A DNA stretch of 64,000 bases from CAWDNM01 sp964521195 (GCA_964521195.1 CAZFRE010000008.1:1-64000); one strand, 5' to 3'. Positions 8,886-18,244 are shown, counted from the first letter of the stretch. Numbers and translations: made by a program. Notes: generated by a model not told the origin, from the sequence alone.

Positions 8886-9220
8886 CTGTGGCGTGGGCGC
8901 CGGAGCGCGGCGACATCGTGTGGCTCACGATGGGCCCGACACTCGGGCACGAGCAACTCGGCCGGCGTCCCGCGGTGGTGCTGTCCCCGCGCGCGTACAA
9001 CGAGAAGGTCGGGTTGGCGCTCGCGTGTCCCGTGACGAGCCAGGTGAAGGGGTACCCGTTCGAGGTCGCGTTACCCGACGGACTGCCGGTCGCTGGAGTG
9101 GTTCTGTCGGATCAGGTGCGCAGCGTCGATTGGCGGGCGCGCAACGCCGAGCTCATCGGCGTGCTGCCGGTCGCGGGTATCGAGGCAGTGCTGGGAAGGC
9201 TCGAACGTCTGCTGGCGTAG
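8879..9220 (+). CDS. MazF-type toxin (endoribonuclease)
   Basis: 113 residues of the PemK/MazF fold. Seen: RGDIVWLTMGPTLGHEQLGRRPAVVLSP near the N-terminus, the conserved Gly-His-Glu and Arg-Pro-Ala elements of the MazF active-site loop, then ALACPVTSQVKGYPFEV and LSDQVRSVDW, which carries a further conserved Asp/Gln core. Family members cut mRNA at short specific sequences; the specificity here cannot be read from sequence. The GTG at 8879 overlaps the antitoxin stop; a GTG at 8888 is an alternative start. The pair looks intact. Confidence 0.88.
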   Translation: MVAVAWAPERGDIVWLTMGPTLGHEQLGRRPAVVLSPRAYNEKVGLALACPVTSQVKGYPFEVALPDGLPVAGVVLSDQVRSVDWRARNAELIGVLPVAGIEAVLGRLERLLA

Positions 9221-9280
9221 CCTGGTCCGCGCGCTCAGCTGGATTGTCCTCGGCCGCTGGTGAACGGCCGTGCGGTGCGC

Positions 9281-9766
9281 CTAGCCCGACTGCACGACCT
9301 CCGAGAGCACGTTGCGGAACTGGTCGGTGTGTGCGAGCGAGTTCACGAAATGGTTGTCGGACTCATCGGCGGTGGCGGTGGTGACCTCGATGTCGCCGTA
9401 GTCGAACATGTTGCCGAACATCGACTGCTTCACGTTGACGTTGTTGACCTTGTCCAACGGCGTGACCTTGACCTCGGTGCTCAGCAGGCCGGTCTTGGAG
9501 ATGACACGACGGTCGGTGATAGCGATCTCGGTCGTGAGGATGCGGAACAGCTGCGAGGCGACGAGCGCGAGCCAGATCACGAACGCGAGCGGGACCGCCA
9601 CCGCGAAGAAGAGCGGGTCGGCGCGGTGAAGCATCGCGGCGATGACGCCGGCAGCGACGAGCACTGCGATCATGAGCAGCGTGCGGGGCACGATCGTCCA
9701 CCAGCTCACGTGTCCCATCAGGATGATGCGCTCGCCCTGGTTCAGTTCCTTGTCGATGTATGCCAT
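9281..9766 (-). CDS. PH domain membrane protein
   Basis: 161 residues. Seen: residues 1-20 soluble (MAYIDKELNQGERIILMGH), two adjacent hydrophobic segments over about residues 25-70, then a bacterial PH-like domain (ITDRRVISKTGLLSTEVKVTPLDKVNNVNVKQ). This matches the bPH_2/YdbT family, whose members are small membrane-anchored proteins of unknown biochemical role. The ATG is preceded only by a GGGGG run, so the ribosome site is weak. It is transcribed away from purA and converges on the mazF-like gene. Confidence 0.8.
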   Translation of the reverse strand: MAYIDKELNQGERIILMGHVSWWTIVPRTLLMIAVLVAAGVIAAMLHRADPLFFAVAVPLAFVIWLALVASQLFRILTTEIAITDRRVISKTGLLSTEVKVTPLDKVNNVNVKQSMFGNMFDYGDIEVTTATADESDNHFVNSLAHTDQFRNVLSEVVQSG

Positions 9767-9997
9767 GTGGCGCCCCCTATCGTCTCGCGCTCGGTGCGCG
9801 TGTCGTTCCCCATGCCTCACATCGTCGCTGCACGCGCGCGCCGAGGCAAGTGGCGCCCGGCGAGGAGACGCGCATCCCCGCTTCCCCCCACGCTCCCCAT
9901 GCGGCATACTGTCTCGGCGCACTCCGCTAGGGTGGAGTGCCCGGCCCGGGAGCGGTAGAAGAGATCCGCGGGGCTTAAACGTTCTAGGAGTCACCTC

Positions 9998-11287
9998 ATG
10001 GCCGGAATAGTCCTTGTTGGCGCCCAGTGGGGCGACGAAGGCAAAGGCAAGATCACCGACCTCCTCGCAGACGATATGGACTACGTCGTCCGCTACCAGG
10101 GGGGCAACAACGCCGGGCACACCATCATCCACGGCGGCCGCACGCTCAAGCTGCACCTCATCCCGTCGGGGATCATGTATCCGCACATCACGCCGGTGAT
10201 CGGCAACGGCGTCGTCATCGACCCCAAGGTCCTGCTCGAGGAGATGGACACGCTCGAGGCTGACGGCCTTTCCACTCACCGCCTCCTCATCAGCGCCAAC
10301 GCGCACCTCATCATGCCGTACCACCGCGACCTCGACGGCGCGAGCGAGCACCGTCTGGGCGGCAACGAGATCGGCACCACGCGCCGCGGCATCGGCCCCG
10401 CGTACATGGACAAGGCCTCGCGTCTGGGCCTGCGTGTCCAAGACCTCACCGACCCGCACATCTTCCGCAAGAAGCTTGAGGCTGCGCTCGTCGAGAAGAA
10501 CGACCTGCTCGAGAAGGTCTACGGCATGCCCACGTACACCGTCGACCAGATCGCGGAGGAGTACCTCGTGTACGCCGAGCGCATCAAGCCACACATCGCC
10601 GACGTCTCGACGATCATCAACAAGGCCCTCGCCGCCGATCAGTACGTCTTCTTCGAGGGCGCGCAGGGCACCCTGCTCGATGTCGACCACGGCACCTACC
10701 CGTTCGTGACGTCCTCGCCCTGCACTGCCGGCGGCGCGTGCACGGGCGCCGGCGTGGGCCCGCGCTCCATCGACCGCGTGCTTGGCATCGCGAAGGCCTA
10801 CATCACGCGCGTCGGCTCCGGCCCGTTCCCGACTGAGCTGTTCGACGAGACCGGCGAGCTCTTGCAGAAGGTGGGCGGCGAGTGGGGAACCACGACCGGC
10901 CGCCAGCGCCGCTGCGGCTGGTACGACGCGGTCATCGCGCGCTACGCGGTGCAGGTCAACGGCCTGACCGACCTCGTCATTACCAAGCTCGATGTCCTCT
11001 CGGCGGTCGACACGATCAAGGTGTGCGTCGCCTACGAGCATGAGGGCAAGCGCTACAACACCATCCCGTCGCACCAGACGGTGTTCCATCACGCGAAGCC
11101 GATCTACGAGGAGCTTCCCGGTTGGAACGTCGACATCACCAACTGCCGCACGTTCGAGGAGCTCCCCAAGGAGGCGCGCGACTACATCGGCTTCATCGAG
11201 GACCTCGCGGAGGTTCCCGTGTCGATCATCGCGGTCGGTCCGAGCCGCGAGCAGACCATCATGCGCCGCTGGGAGCCGAGACCCTGA
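9998..11287 (+). CDS. purA: Adenylosuccinate synthetase
   Basis: Converts IMP and aspartate to adenylosuccinate with GTP, the first committed step to AMP; cytosolic dimer. 429 residues, the normal length. Seen: WGDEGKGK P-loop near residues 8-16, the GGNNAGHT substrate loop, RRGIGPAYMDKASR, and the C-terminal TTGRQRRCGWYD and TKLDVLS GTP-binding segments. The ribosome site AGGAG ends 7 nt before the ATG. It heads a plus-strand run that later includes purD and purE, but a 164-nt gap separates it from the next gene. Confidence 0.97.
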   Translation: MAGIVLVGAQWGDEGKGKITDLLADDMDYVVRYQGGNNAGHTIIHGGRTLKLHLIPSGIMYPHITPVIGNGVVIDPKVLLEEMDTLEADGLSTHRLLISANAHLIMPYHRDLDGASEHRLGGNEIGTTRRGIGPAYMDKASRLGLRVQDLTDPHIFRKKLEAALVEKNDLLEKVYGMPTYTVDQIAEEYLVYAERIKPHIADVSTIINKALAADQYVFFEGAQGTLLDVDHGTYPFVTSSPCTAGGACTGAGVGPRSIDRVLGIAKAYITRVGSGPFPTELFDETGELLQKVGGEWGTTTGRQRRCGWYDAVIARYAVQVNGLTDLVITKLDVLSAVDTIKVCVAYEHEGKRYNTIPSHQTVFHHAKPIYEELPGWNVDITNCRTFEELPKEARDYIGFIEDLAEVPVSIIAVGPSREQTIMRRWEPRP

Positions 11288-11451
11288 CCACCCGCGCGGC
11301 CGGCTGCGATGCCCGCGCGCCGCACTCGCCGAGCCGCAGCCGCCCCTTAGCGCAGGTAACGGCCTCGCTTCGGGGGAGGCGCGCGAGGCGCGAGGCGGGT
11401 ACAATATCTCGAAGCGTTTGAGGGGTTGTCGTATTCCTGCAGGGAGAAACT

Positions 11452-12999
11452 GTGTCGAATCAGGTTCAGATTGCTGATAGCTCACGTCGCAACTTCGGTC
11501 ACGCCCTTCCGGGCGTGCTTTCGTGGACGGCCATCGTTGTAGCGATTCTGGGTGCGATCTTCTTCCCGCGGATATGGCTCGTCATCGCCACCGTGGTCAT
11601 CGCGTACTTCATGATCCGCATGATCGGCACACTCGCTTTCGCCATCTACGGCGAGCGACTCGCGGCGGACGCGCGAGCGAAAGACTGGACCGCCGAGGAG
11701 GACGTGGCCGGCCCCTTCGGCTTCGCGCCGTCCGAGGTCAGCCACATCGTCGTCATCCCCAACTACAAAGAGCCGGTCGAGATCCTGCGCCGCACGCTTG
11801 ACGCGCTCGCCGCTCAGCACCGCGCGCCGGAGCGCATCATCCCCGTGCTCGGTATGGAGGAGCGCGAACCCGATGCCCGCGCGAAGGGCGAGGCGCTCGC
11901 CGCCGAGTACGCCGGCAAGTTCCGTCACGTGCTCGTGAGCGTGCACCCGGGCGGTATCCCCGGCGAGGAGCCCGGCAAGTCCTCCAACGAGGCGTGGGCT
12001 GCTCGGCAGGCGCGCAAGATGGTCGACGAGCTCGGCCTTGACGTGGACCGCATCACCATCACGTCGTGCGACGCGGACTCGCTCATCCACCCGAAGTACT
12101 TCTCGGCGGTAGCGTCGATGTTCTCGGCGGATGAGAGGCGCCACCTGCGTTTCTGGCAGGCGCCGCTGTTCTACTACAACAACATCTGGCAGGTCCCGGC
12201 GCCGATCCGCTTCAGCACATGGCTGTCGCACGCGGTGCAGGTCGCTGAGCTTGCGATGCCGTTCTACGACCCGCTTCCCATCTCGACCTACACCCTTTCG
12301 CTCAGCCTCGCCGAGCGCTGCGGCTGGTGGGACCCGTCGGTCATCCCTGAAGACTGGCACGAGTACCTCAACTGCCTCTTCGAGACCGGCGAGGAGATCT
12401 CGACCACCGCTGTCTTCCTGCCCACGACGTCTGACGCCACCGACGGCGAGACGTTCAAGCAGGCGATGGTCAGCCGCTTCCACCAGGTCAAGCGCCACGC
12501 GTGGGGTGCCGAGGACGTCGGCTATATCGTCGGTCAGTTCACCCGCCGTCCCACGTCGATGCGCTCCTCGACGCTGTTCCGCTTCGGGCAGGTGCTCCAC
12601 GACCACGTCATGCGTGTCGCGATGTGGTTCGTGCTCGTGAGCGTGTACGTGATCATGGCGTACTACGCGCGCCTGCACTGGTACGACTTGGGTTGGCACT
12701 CGTCGATCGCACACAACCTCGCGCTTCTGCGCGTGATGTTCTCGACCGGTGCCGTGTGTATGGCGGCGACCATCGTCTTCGAGCTGTGGCGCTGCCCGCC
12801 GCCGGATGGCGTGTCGCGCGTGAAGACGGCCGTTGAGATCGCACTCCTGTGGCCGCTCATGCCGCTCATGGGCTTCTACCTGGGCACGTTGCCTGCGCTC
12901 GAGGCGCAGACGCGGCTCATGCTCGGCATCCCGATCGGCTATGTGGTGACGCCGAAGTTCGCGGTCCGCCAGGCGGCGACTTCCACCTCCAAGATCTAG
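11452..12999 (+). CDS. Membrane glycosyltransferase, GT2 family
   Basis: 515 residues. Seen: two N-terminal helices, a GT-A type catalytic domain with VVIPNYKEPVEILRRTLDAL, a metal-binding CDADSLIHP (residues about 203-211), an IPEDWHEYLN acceptor region, a KRHAWGAEDVGY segment in the place of the processive-type QxxRW, and about four C-terminal helices. It resembles cellulose-synthase-like GT2 proteins that act at the membrane on a nucleotide sugar; donor and product are unknown. The GTG start follows AGGGAG at 5 nt, and TACAAT at 11400-11405 is a likely -10. Confidence 0.85.
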   Translation: MSNQVQIADSSRRNFGHALPGVLSWTAIVVAILGAIFFPRIWLVIATVVIAYFMIRMIGTLAFAIYGERLAADARAKDWTAEEDVAGPFGFAPSEVSHIVVIPNYKEPVEILRRTLDALAAQHRAPERIIPVLGMEEREPDARAKGEALAAEYAGKFRHVLVSVHPGGIPGEEPGKSSNEAWAARQARKMVDELGLDVDRITITSCDADSLIHPKYFSAVASMFSADERRHLRFWQAPLFYYNNIWQVPAPIRFSTWLSHAVQVAELAMPFYDPLPISTYTLSLSLAERCGWWDPSVIPEDWHEYLNCLFETGEEISTTAVFLPTTSDATDGETFKQAMVSRFHQVKRHAWGAEDVGYIVGQFTRRPTSMRSSTLFRFGQVLHDHVMRVAMWFVLVSVYVIMAYYARLHWYDLGWHSSIAHNLALLRVMFSTGAVCMAATIVFELWRCPPPDGVSRVKTAVEIALLWPLMPLMGFYLGTLPALEAQTRLMLGIPIGYVVTPKFAVRQAATSTSKI

Positions 13000-13052
13000 T
13001 CTCGGCGGCGCGCCGCCTGCCTCATCGTCCGCCCGAACAGAAGGTGGTTCGC

Positions 13053-14345
13053 ATGCGCGTTCTGGTCATCGGCTCCGGCGGCCGCGAGCACGCGATCGTG
13101 CACGCGCTCGCTGAGTCCCCGCAGGTCGAGGCGATCTTCGCGGCACCCGGCAACGGCGGCACCGCCGCAGAGCGTGCGACCACCAACGTCTCGCTTGATG
13201 CGACCGACGCCGACGCCGTGGTCGGTTTCGCGCGCGACAACGCCGTCGACCTCGCCGTGATCGGGCCCGAGGTCCCGCTCGTGGCTGGACTCGCTGACGA
13301 GCTGCGCGCGGCCGGCATCCCCACCTTCGGACCGGGTGCCGCTGGCGCGCGGCTCGAGGGCTCGAAGTCGTTCGCCAAGGAACTCATGGTGAAGTCCGTC
13401 ATCCCCACCGCCTTCGCCGAGACGTTCGCAGAGGTCGGGCCAGCGCTCGCGTACCTCGATGGCGTCGGGGCGCCCGTGGTCGTGAAGGCCGATGGTCTCG
13501 CGGCCGGCAAGGGCGTGACCGTGGCCATGACGCTCGACGAGGCGAAGGCGGCGGTCGAGGAGTGCTTCGACGGCCGTTTTGGCGAGGCGGGCGCGCTCGT
13601 CGTCATCGAGGAGTATCTCGAGGGCCCGGAGGTCTCGCTGCTCGCGTTCGTCGACGGGCGGGTCGTGCGTCCGATGGCGCCGGCGCAGGATCACAAGCGT
13701 GTCGGCGACGGCGACACCGGCCCCAACACGGGCGGCATGGGCGTCTACTCGCCGGTGCCGGGAGTCCCGCTCGGCGATCACGCGAAGATGGTCGCGATCC
13801 TGCAGCGCACCGCAAATGCACTCGCCGATGACGGCATCGACTTCCGAGGCGTGCTCTACGGCGGCTTCATCCTGACCGACGACGGCCCCAAGGTGCTCGA
13901 GTACAACACGCGTTTCGGCGATCCGGAGACCCAGGTGCTCCTGCCGCGCCTCGAGACCGATCTCGCCGAGGTGCTGCTCGCGACGGCGAAGGGTGAGCTC
14001 GATGCCCTCGGCGACCTGTCGTGGAGCGCCGACGTGGTGGTCTCGGTGGTCATGGCGAGCGGTGGCTACCCCGGCGACTACGAGACCGGCAAGCCGATCT
14101 CGGGCATCGACGAGGCTGAGTCCATCGATGGCGTGATCGTGTACCACGCTGGCACCAAGCTTGCCGAGGACGGCACCGTACTCTCCGCCGGCGGTCGCGT
14201 GCTGAACGTGACCGCGTTCGGGACCGACTACAAGGAAGCCATCGAGAAGGCGTACGATGCCGTCGGTCGAATCAAGTTCGATGGAGCGTTCTTCCGCACC
14301 GACATAGCGCGTCGTGCACTGGCCGCCAGCCAGTTCGGCGCGTAA
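13053..14345 (+). CDS. purD: Phosphoribosylamine--glycine ligase
   Basis: Second step of de novo purine synthesis, joining phosphoribosylamine and glycine with ATP. 430 residues, standard. Seen: N-terminal MRVLVIGSGGREHAIV, ATP-grasp elements (PVVVKADGLAAGKGV, VVIEEYLEGPEVSLL), the signature PNTGGMGVYSPVP, and EYNTRFGDPETQ near the end of the grasp. The ATG at 13053 has AAGGTGG upstream; longer in-frame starts run into the previous gene. It is 53 nt after the glycosyltransferase and probably co-transcribed with the genes that follow. Confidence 0.97.
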   Translation: MRVLVIGSGGREHAIVHALAESPQVEAIFAAPGNGGTAAERATTNVSLDATDADAVVGFARDNAVDLAVIGPEVPLVAGLADELRAAGIPTFGPGAAGARLEGSKSFAKELMVKSVIPTAFAETFAEVGPALAYLDGVGAPVVVKADGLAAGKGVTVAMTLDEAKAAVEECFDGRFGEAGALVVIEEYLEGPEVSLLAFVDGRVVRPMAPAQDHKRVGDGDTGPNTGGMGVYSPVPGVPLGDHAKMVAILQRTANALADDGIDFRGVLYGGFILTDDGPKVLEYNTRFGDPETQVLLPRLETDLAEVLLATAKGELDALGDLSWSADVVVSVVMASGGYPGDYETGKPISGIDEAESIDGVIVYHAGTKLAEDGTVLSAGGRVLNVTAFGTDYKEAIEKAYDAVGRIKFDGAFFRTDIARRALAASQFGA

Positions 14346-14386
14346 CGCCACACGCCGCACTCACCCACAAGGAGCGAATCCAAGAG

Positions 14387-15760
14387 ATGCTTGCCGAGAG
14401 ACTGCTCTCGTCTGTCATGCGCCGCGCGAACAACGCGTTCCTCACGCTCGAGCCATCCGGCATCGACAGCCTGCCGGCACCGGTCGAGGGACGCCCGTAC
14501 CTGCTCTACGTCCACGTGCCGTTCTGCGAGCGCCTCTGTCCCTACTGCTCGTTCAACCGCTTCCCGTACGACGAGGGCCGCGCGAAGCAGTACTTCAAGC
14601 ACCTGCGCGATGAGATGCGCATGGTCGCGGACCTTGGCTACGACTTCCAGTCGATGTACGTCGGAGGCGGCACCCCCACCATCGACATCGACGAACTCGT
14701 CGAGACCATAGACCTCGCAAAGTCGCTGTTCTCGATTCGGGAGGTCTCCTCGGAGACGAACCCGAACCACTTGTATCCGCAGTGGATCGATCCCCTTGTC
14801 GACCGCGTCGACCGCTTCAGCGTGGGTGTTCAGTCGCTCGACGACGAGCTGCTCAAGCAGATGGACCGCTACGACAAGTACGGCTCGGCGTATGAGATCC
14901 TCGAGCGGCTCCAGTCGGTGGAAGGCGCGTTCCATTCGCTGAACGTCGACATGATCTTCAACTTCCCGAGCCAGACCCCCGAGAAGCTCGGGACCGACAT
15001 CGAACTCGTGAAGCGCACGGGCGCAAACCAGGTCACGTTCTACCCGCTCATGGCATCGCCTGCGGTTCGCGAGTCTCTGAAGCGCACGGTCGGCAAGGTC
15101 GACTACAACCGCGAGTACGTCTACTACCAGCAGATCGCCGAGCAGATCAGCGACACGTTCGAGCCGGCGAGCGCGTGGACGTTCTCGCGCACGGGCGGCG
15201 GCATGATCGACGAGTACATCGTCGACTACGAAGACTACGTGGGCCTGGGCAGCGGCGCGTTCAGCTTCCTCGAGGGCGCGCTGTACGTGAACACCTTCTC
15301 GCTGCAGGTGCACGCCGAGCGCATCACCGAGCGCAAGACGCCAGCGCTGCAACGGCGTGTCTTCAGCCGACACGACCGCATGCGCTACCGCTTCCTCATG
15401 TCCCTGTTCGGCATGGGCCTCGACAAGCGGAAGTTCGCCACCGACTTCGGGGTGACTATCGACATGGGGCTCCCGGTCGAGATGGCGTACATGCGCTCTG
15501 TGGGCGCCTTCGACGTCGACAACGCCGAGACGCTGGTGCCGTCCGCGAAAGGCCGCTACCTGCTCGTTTCGATGATGCGCGAGTTCTTCGTGGGCGTGAA
15601 CAACCTGCGCGATCAGGCCCGAGCGGCCCTCTCGACCGACGAGCGCGAGTTGCTGTTCGGCGACGGAAACGGTGTCAGCGGCTCGGCGCCGTGCGATGCG
15701 CATCCGCTCGCCACAGCCGGTGCCGACACAGGCGCCGCGCAAGAGCTGCCGGTCCCGTAG
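14387..15760 (+). CDS. HemW/HemN-like radical SAM protein
   Basis: 457 residues. Seen: YLLYVHVPFCERLCPYCSF, giving the CX3CX2C iron-sulfur motif with the extra aromatic residue of the HemN/HemW family, then MYVGGGTPT for SAM binding and RFSVGVQSLDDELLKQM. Relatives are oxygen-independent coproporphyrinogen oxidases or heme chaperones (HemW), and only biochemistry separates them. The first 35 residues and the last 40 (Ala/Gly-rich) are outside the core. It sits between purD and purE with no other heme gene near, so a HemW-like or unassigned role is as likely as heme synthesis. Confidence 0.85.
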   Translation: MLAERLLSSVMRRANNAFLTLEPSGIDSLPAPVEGRPYLLYVHVPFCERLCPYCSFNRFPYDEGRAKQYFKHLRDEMRMVADLGYDFQSMYVGGGTPTIDIDELVETIDLAKSLFSIREVSSETNPNHLYPQWIDPLVDRVDRFSVGVQSLDDELLKQMDRYDKYGSAYEILERLQSVEGAFHSLNVDMIFNFPSQTPEKLGTDIELVKRTGANQVTFYPLMASPAVRESLKRTVGKVDYNREYVYYQQIAEQISDTFEPASAWTFSRTGGGMIDEYIVDYEDYVGLGSGAFSFLEGALYVNTFSLQVHAERITERKTPALQRRVFSRHDRMRYRFLMSLFGMGLDKRKFATDFGVTIDMGLPVEMAYMRSVGAFDVDNAETLVPSAKGRYLLVSMMREFFVGVNNLRDQARAALSTDERELLFGDGNGVSGSAPCDAHPLATAGADTGAAQELPVP

Positions 15761-15858
15761 ACGTCGCTGCGTCGAGGCCGTCCGCTTCTGGTACGCTTCC
15801 CGCGAAGGCCCCGCGTGCGGGGTTCTCGGCAGGTCTGTTGAATCGTGGGAGGAATCCG

Positions 15859-16320
15859 ATGGCTGAGACGCCGATCGTCGGCATCATCATGGGCTCGAAA
15901 TCCGATCTCGGCGTGATGGAGGAGTGCTCCAAGCAGCTCGAGGAGCTCGGCGTGCCCTACCAACTCGTGGTCGCGAGCGCGCACCGCAACCCGGAACGCG
16001 TGCACGAGTGGGCGTCCACCGCCGCCGACCGCGGCCTCAAGGTCATCATCGCCGCAGCCGGCAAGGCCGCGCACCTGGGCGGAGTCGTGGCGGCGTTCAC
16101 GCCGCTGCCCGTCATCACCGTGCCGATGAAGACGAGCGACCTGGGCGGGCTGGACTCGCTGCTGTCGATGGTGCAGATGCCCACCGGGGTGCCGGTCGCG
16201 TGCGTCGCGATCAACGGCGCGAAGAACGCCGCGATCCTGGCCACGCAGATCCTCGGGACGTCGATGCCGGAGTATCGCGAACGCGTACTCGCCTACAAGA
16301 AGGCGATGGCTCAGGAATAG
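15859..16320 (+). CDS. purE: N5-carboxyaminoimidazole ribonucleotide mutase
   Basis: Moves the carboxyl group from N5-CAIR to give CAIR in purine synthesis. 153 residues, normal for class I PurE. Seen: IIMGSKSDLGVMEEC, the catalytic VASAHRNPERV (His near residue 43) and AAGKAAHLGGVVAAFTPLPVITVP. The ATG follows GGGAGG at 6 nt. The class I form normally needs PurK to make N5-CAIR; no purK is in this window. It lies 98 nt downstream of the radical SAM gene. Confidence 0.96.
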   Translation: MAETPIVGIIMGSKSDLGVMEECSKQLEELGVPYQLVVASAHRNPERVHEWASTAADRGLKVIIAAAGKAAHLGGVVAAFTPLPVITVPMKTSDLGGLDSLLSMVQMPTGVPVACVAINGAKNAAILATQILGTSMPEYRERVLAYKKAMAQE

Positions 16321-16387
16321 GCTGCCAGCGGCCGATACACTGGGGACAGGGCTCGGGCCGATTCCGACAAGGGGAGGACTGGCCACC

Positions 16388-16819
16388 GTGAGAGACGGTT
16401 CCCCGCATGATCGGACCGCGCTCGTCGAGGGTTTCACCGTCGTCGAGCTCATGCTCGTCTTGCTCATCATCGGGGTCCTCGCCGCCATCGCCATCCCGGT
16501 CCTCGTGACCTCCGCCGGGCACGCACAGCGCCGCGCCTGTTTCGCGAGCCAGCGCTCGATCGAGGGCGTGGTCATCTTGTGGCAGCTCGATCCGAGCCAC
16601 ACCAACCTCGCCGACCTCGCGGGTGTCGTCGACGCCGACCACCCGCTCGTGACCGGCCGTCACCTGGTTCGAGCGCCTCGCTGCGCGTCCGCGCCCTCGC
16701 CGGCGAATCCGGACGACCCGGGCGCCTCGGAGGGGGCGTACGCGCTGGACGCATCCGGGTCGGTGGAGCCGTGCACGTTCGGCGCGTTCGGCGCACACGG
16801 GAGCTTCCGCAACGAGTAG
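16388..16819 (+). CDS. Type IV pilin-like (prepilin) protein
   Basis: 143 residues. Seen: a 15-residue charged leader, then a class III signal G15-F16-T-V-V-E20 followed by the hydrophobic stretch LMLVLLIIGVLAAIAIPVL. This is the classic prepilin peptidase site, with the essential Glu at mature position 5. The rest is a small soluble domain with a Cys pair near residues 51 and 95 and another at 122. GTG start with GGGGAGGA upstream. No pilus assembly genes (pilB, pilC, pilD) are nearby, so it depends on machinery elsewhere; it may be a minor pilin or pseudopilin. Confidence 0.85.
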   Translation: MRDGSPHDRTALVEGFTVVELMLVLLIIGVLAAIAIPVLVTSAGHAQRRACFASQRSIEGVVILWQLDPSHTNLADLAGVVDADHPLVTGRHLVRAPRCASAPSPANPDDPGASEGAYALDASGSVEPCTFGAFGAHGSFRNE

Positions 16820-16949
16820 CGGCGTGAGCGCTACCTCCTCGCGCGGCGACTATCCGCGCGCGGGGTTCTCGGCGATACTGCGTATGCAGTCGCACGCCCG
16901 GCGTTCACGCCGTCGAAAGCGCTGAGGTATCCGCATCTTGGGAGGATTC

Positions 16950-18173
16950 ATGCACAACAACGTCTTCGAGGATGTCCGGATCGAGGGCCACCTCATCGAC
17001 TCGGGGATCATGTCGCAGGTCATGGACCACATCATCGGCTTCGGGGGCGAGTTCGAGACGCTGTCCTTCGACGTCGGCCGGACCAACACGGATGTCTCGG
17101 TGTGCGTTCTGCGGGTGCGCGCATCGGATCAGGAGCACCTCGACGGCATCCTGAGCGATATCCAGGCGCACGGTGCCTACTCGGTCCAGGCCGAGGACGC
17201 CACCACCGCGCCGGCACCCAAGGACGGCGTCTTCCCCGACGGCTTCTACTCGACGACGAACATGGTCACCGACGTGCGACTGGCAGGCTCGTGGGTGCGC
17301 GTCCAGAACCCCGAGATGGACCTCGGCGTGCGCATCGACGCCGGGAGGGGCACCGCCGATGCAGTACCCATGGCCGAGGTGCGCGCCGGCGAGCTGTACG
17401 TCGTGGGCCACACCGGCATACGTGTGCACCCGCAGGAGCGTCCGCGAGACAAGCAGGCGTTCGAGTTCATGTCGAGCGCGGTCTCCTCGGAGAAGCCGAA
17501 GGCGCAGGTCGTGGCGGACGTGGCCAAGATGCTCCGAGACACCCGCGCCGCCGGCAAGGACGTGATCGCGGTCGTCGGGCCCGCGGTCGTGCACACCGGG
17601 GCGGCCGGCGAACTCGCTCGGCTGGTGAGGATGGGCTACATCACCGTGCTGTTCGGCGGAAACGCGGTCGCGACGCACGACATCGAGAGCGCGCTGTACG
17701 GGACGTCGCTGGGCGTGGGCCTTGCCGACGGGCTCCCGGCGCTCGGCGGGCACGAACACCATCTGCGCGCGATCAACGTCGTGCGGGGCTGCGGCTCGAT
17801 CGCCTCGGCGGTGGAGAAGGGCGTGATCACGCAGGGGCTGATGCACACGTTGGTGACGACGGGGACGCCGTTCGTGCTCGCGGGCTCGATCCGCGACGAC
17901 GGGCCGTTGCCCGATGTCATCACCGACGTCATCGAGGCGCAGACGGCGATGCGCGCCTACGCCCAGCAGGCGGGGGCATGCCTGATGCTCTCGACGATGC
18001 TGCATTCGATCGCGACGGGCAACATGCTGCCCGCGTCGACCACCACGGTGTGCGTCGACATAAACCCGGCCGTTGTCACCAAACTCGCCGACCGAGGTAG
18101 CTGGCAGACGGTCGGCATCGTGACGGACGTGGGGCTCTTCCTCGAGCAACTGGCGAACGCTCTCGAGCAGTAG
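16950..18173 (+). CDS. TIGR00300/LOR-SDH family protein (ornithine cyclodeaminase type)
   Basis: 407 residues. Seen: an N-terminal LOR/SDH-like domain (EGHLIDSGIMSQVMDHI, FDVGRTNTDVS) and a C-terminal domain with VVGPAVVHTGAAGELARL, LFGGNAVATHDIE and GTSLGVGLADG. The family includes archaeal ornithine cyclodeaminases (ornithine to proline plus ammonia) and the C-terminal half of cyanobacterial ArgZ/AgrE; there it is fused to a dihydrolase, here it stands alone. The ATG at 16950 has GGGAGG just upstream. Function as ornithine cyclodeaminase is by family, not proven. No arginine catabolic genes are adjacent. Confidence 0.8.
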   Translation: MHNNVFEDVRIEGHLIDSGIMSQVMDHIIGFGGEFETLSFDVGRTNTDVSVCVLRVRASDQEHLDGILSDIQAHGAYSVQAEDATTAPAPKDGVFPDGFYSTTNMVTDVRLAGSWVRVQNPEMDLGVRIDAGRGTADAVPMAEVRAGELYVVGHTGIRVHPQERPRDKQAFEFMSSAVSSEKPKAQVVADVAKMLRDTRAAGKDVIAVVGPAVVHTGAAGELARLVRMGYITVLFGGNAVATHDIESALYGTSLGVGLADGLPALGGHEHHLRAINVVRGCGSIASAVEKGVITQGLMHTLVTTGTPFVLAGSIRDDGPLPDVITDVIEAQTAMRAYAQQAGACLMLSTMLHSIATGNMLPASTTTVCVDINPAVVTKLADRGSWQTVGIVTDVGLFLEQLANALEQ

Positions 18174-18193
18174 ATAGACGGCCCATGCACCGC

Positions 18194-18244
18194 CCTGAGC
18201 TGCAGTTCGTCACCGTCAGGCCGCAATTCGTCACCTGAGCTGCA
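18194..18244. repeat. Short direct repeats, 40-bp period
   Basis: CCTGAGCTGCA occurs at 18194-18204 and exactly again at 18234-18244. Between them, two related 15-mers, CTGCAGTTCGTCACC (18200-18214) and CCGCAATTCGTCACC (18221-18235), lie 21 bp apart. On the minus strand these read as repeated GGTGACGAAyTGCrG. Repeated motifs of this kind occur at transposon ends, but no transposase is present. Confidence 0.6.

Noticed and set aside
14228..15742. 504-codon minus-strand frame opposite the HemW-like gene
   Set aside because: Shadow frame; the plus strand has the CX3CX2C radical SAM motif and good start.
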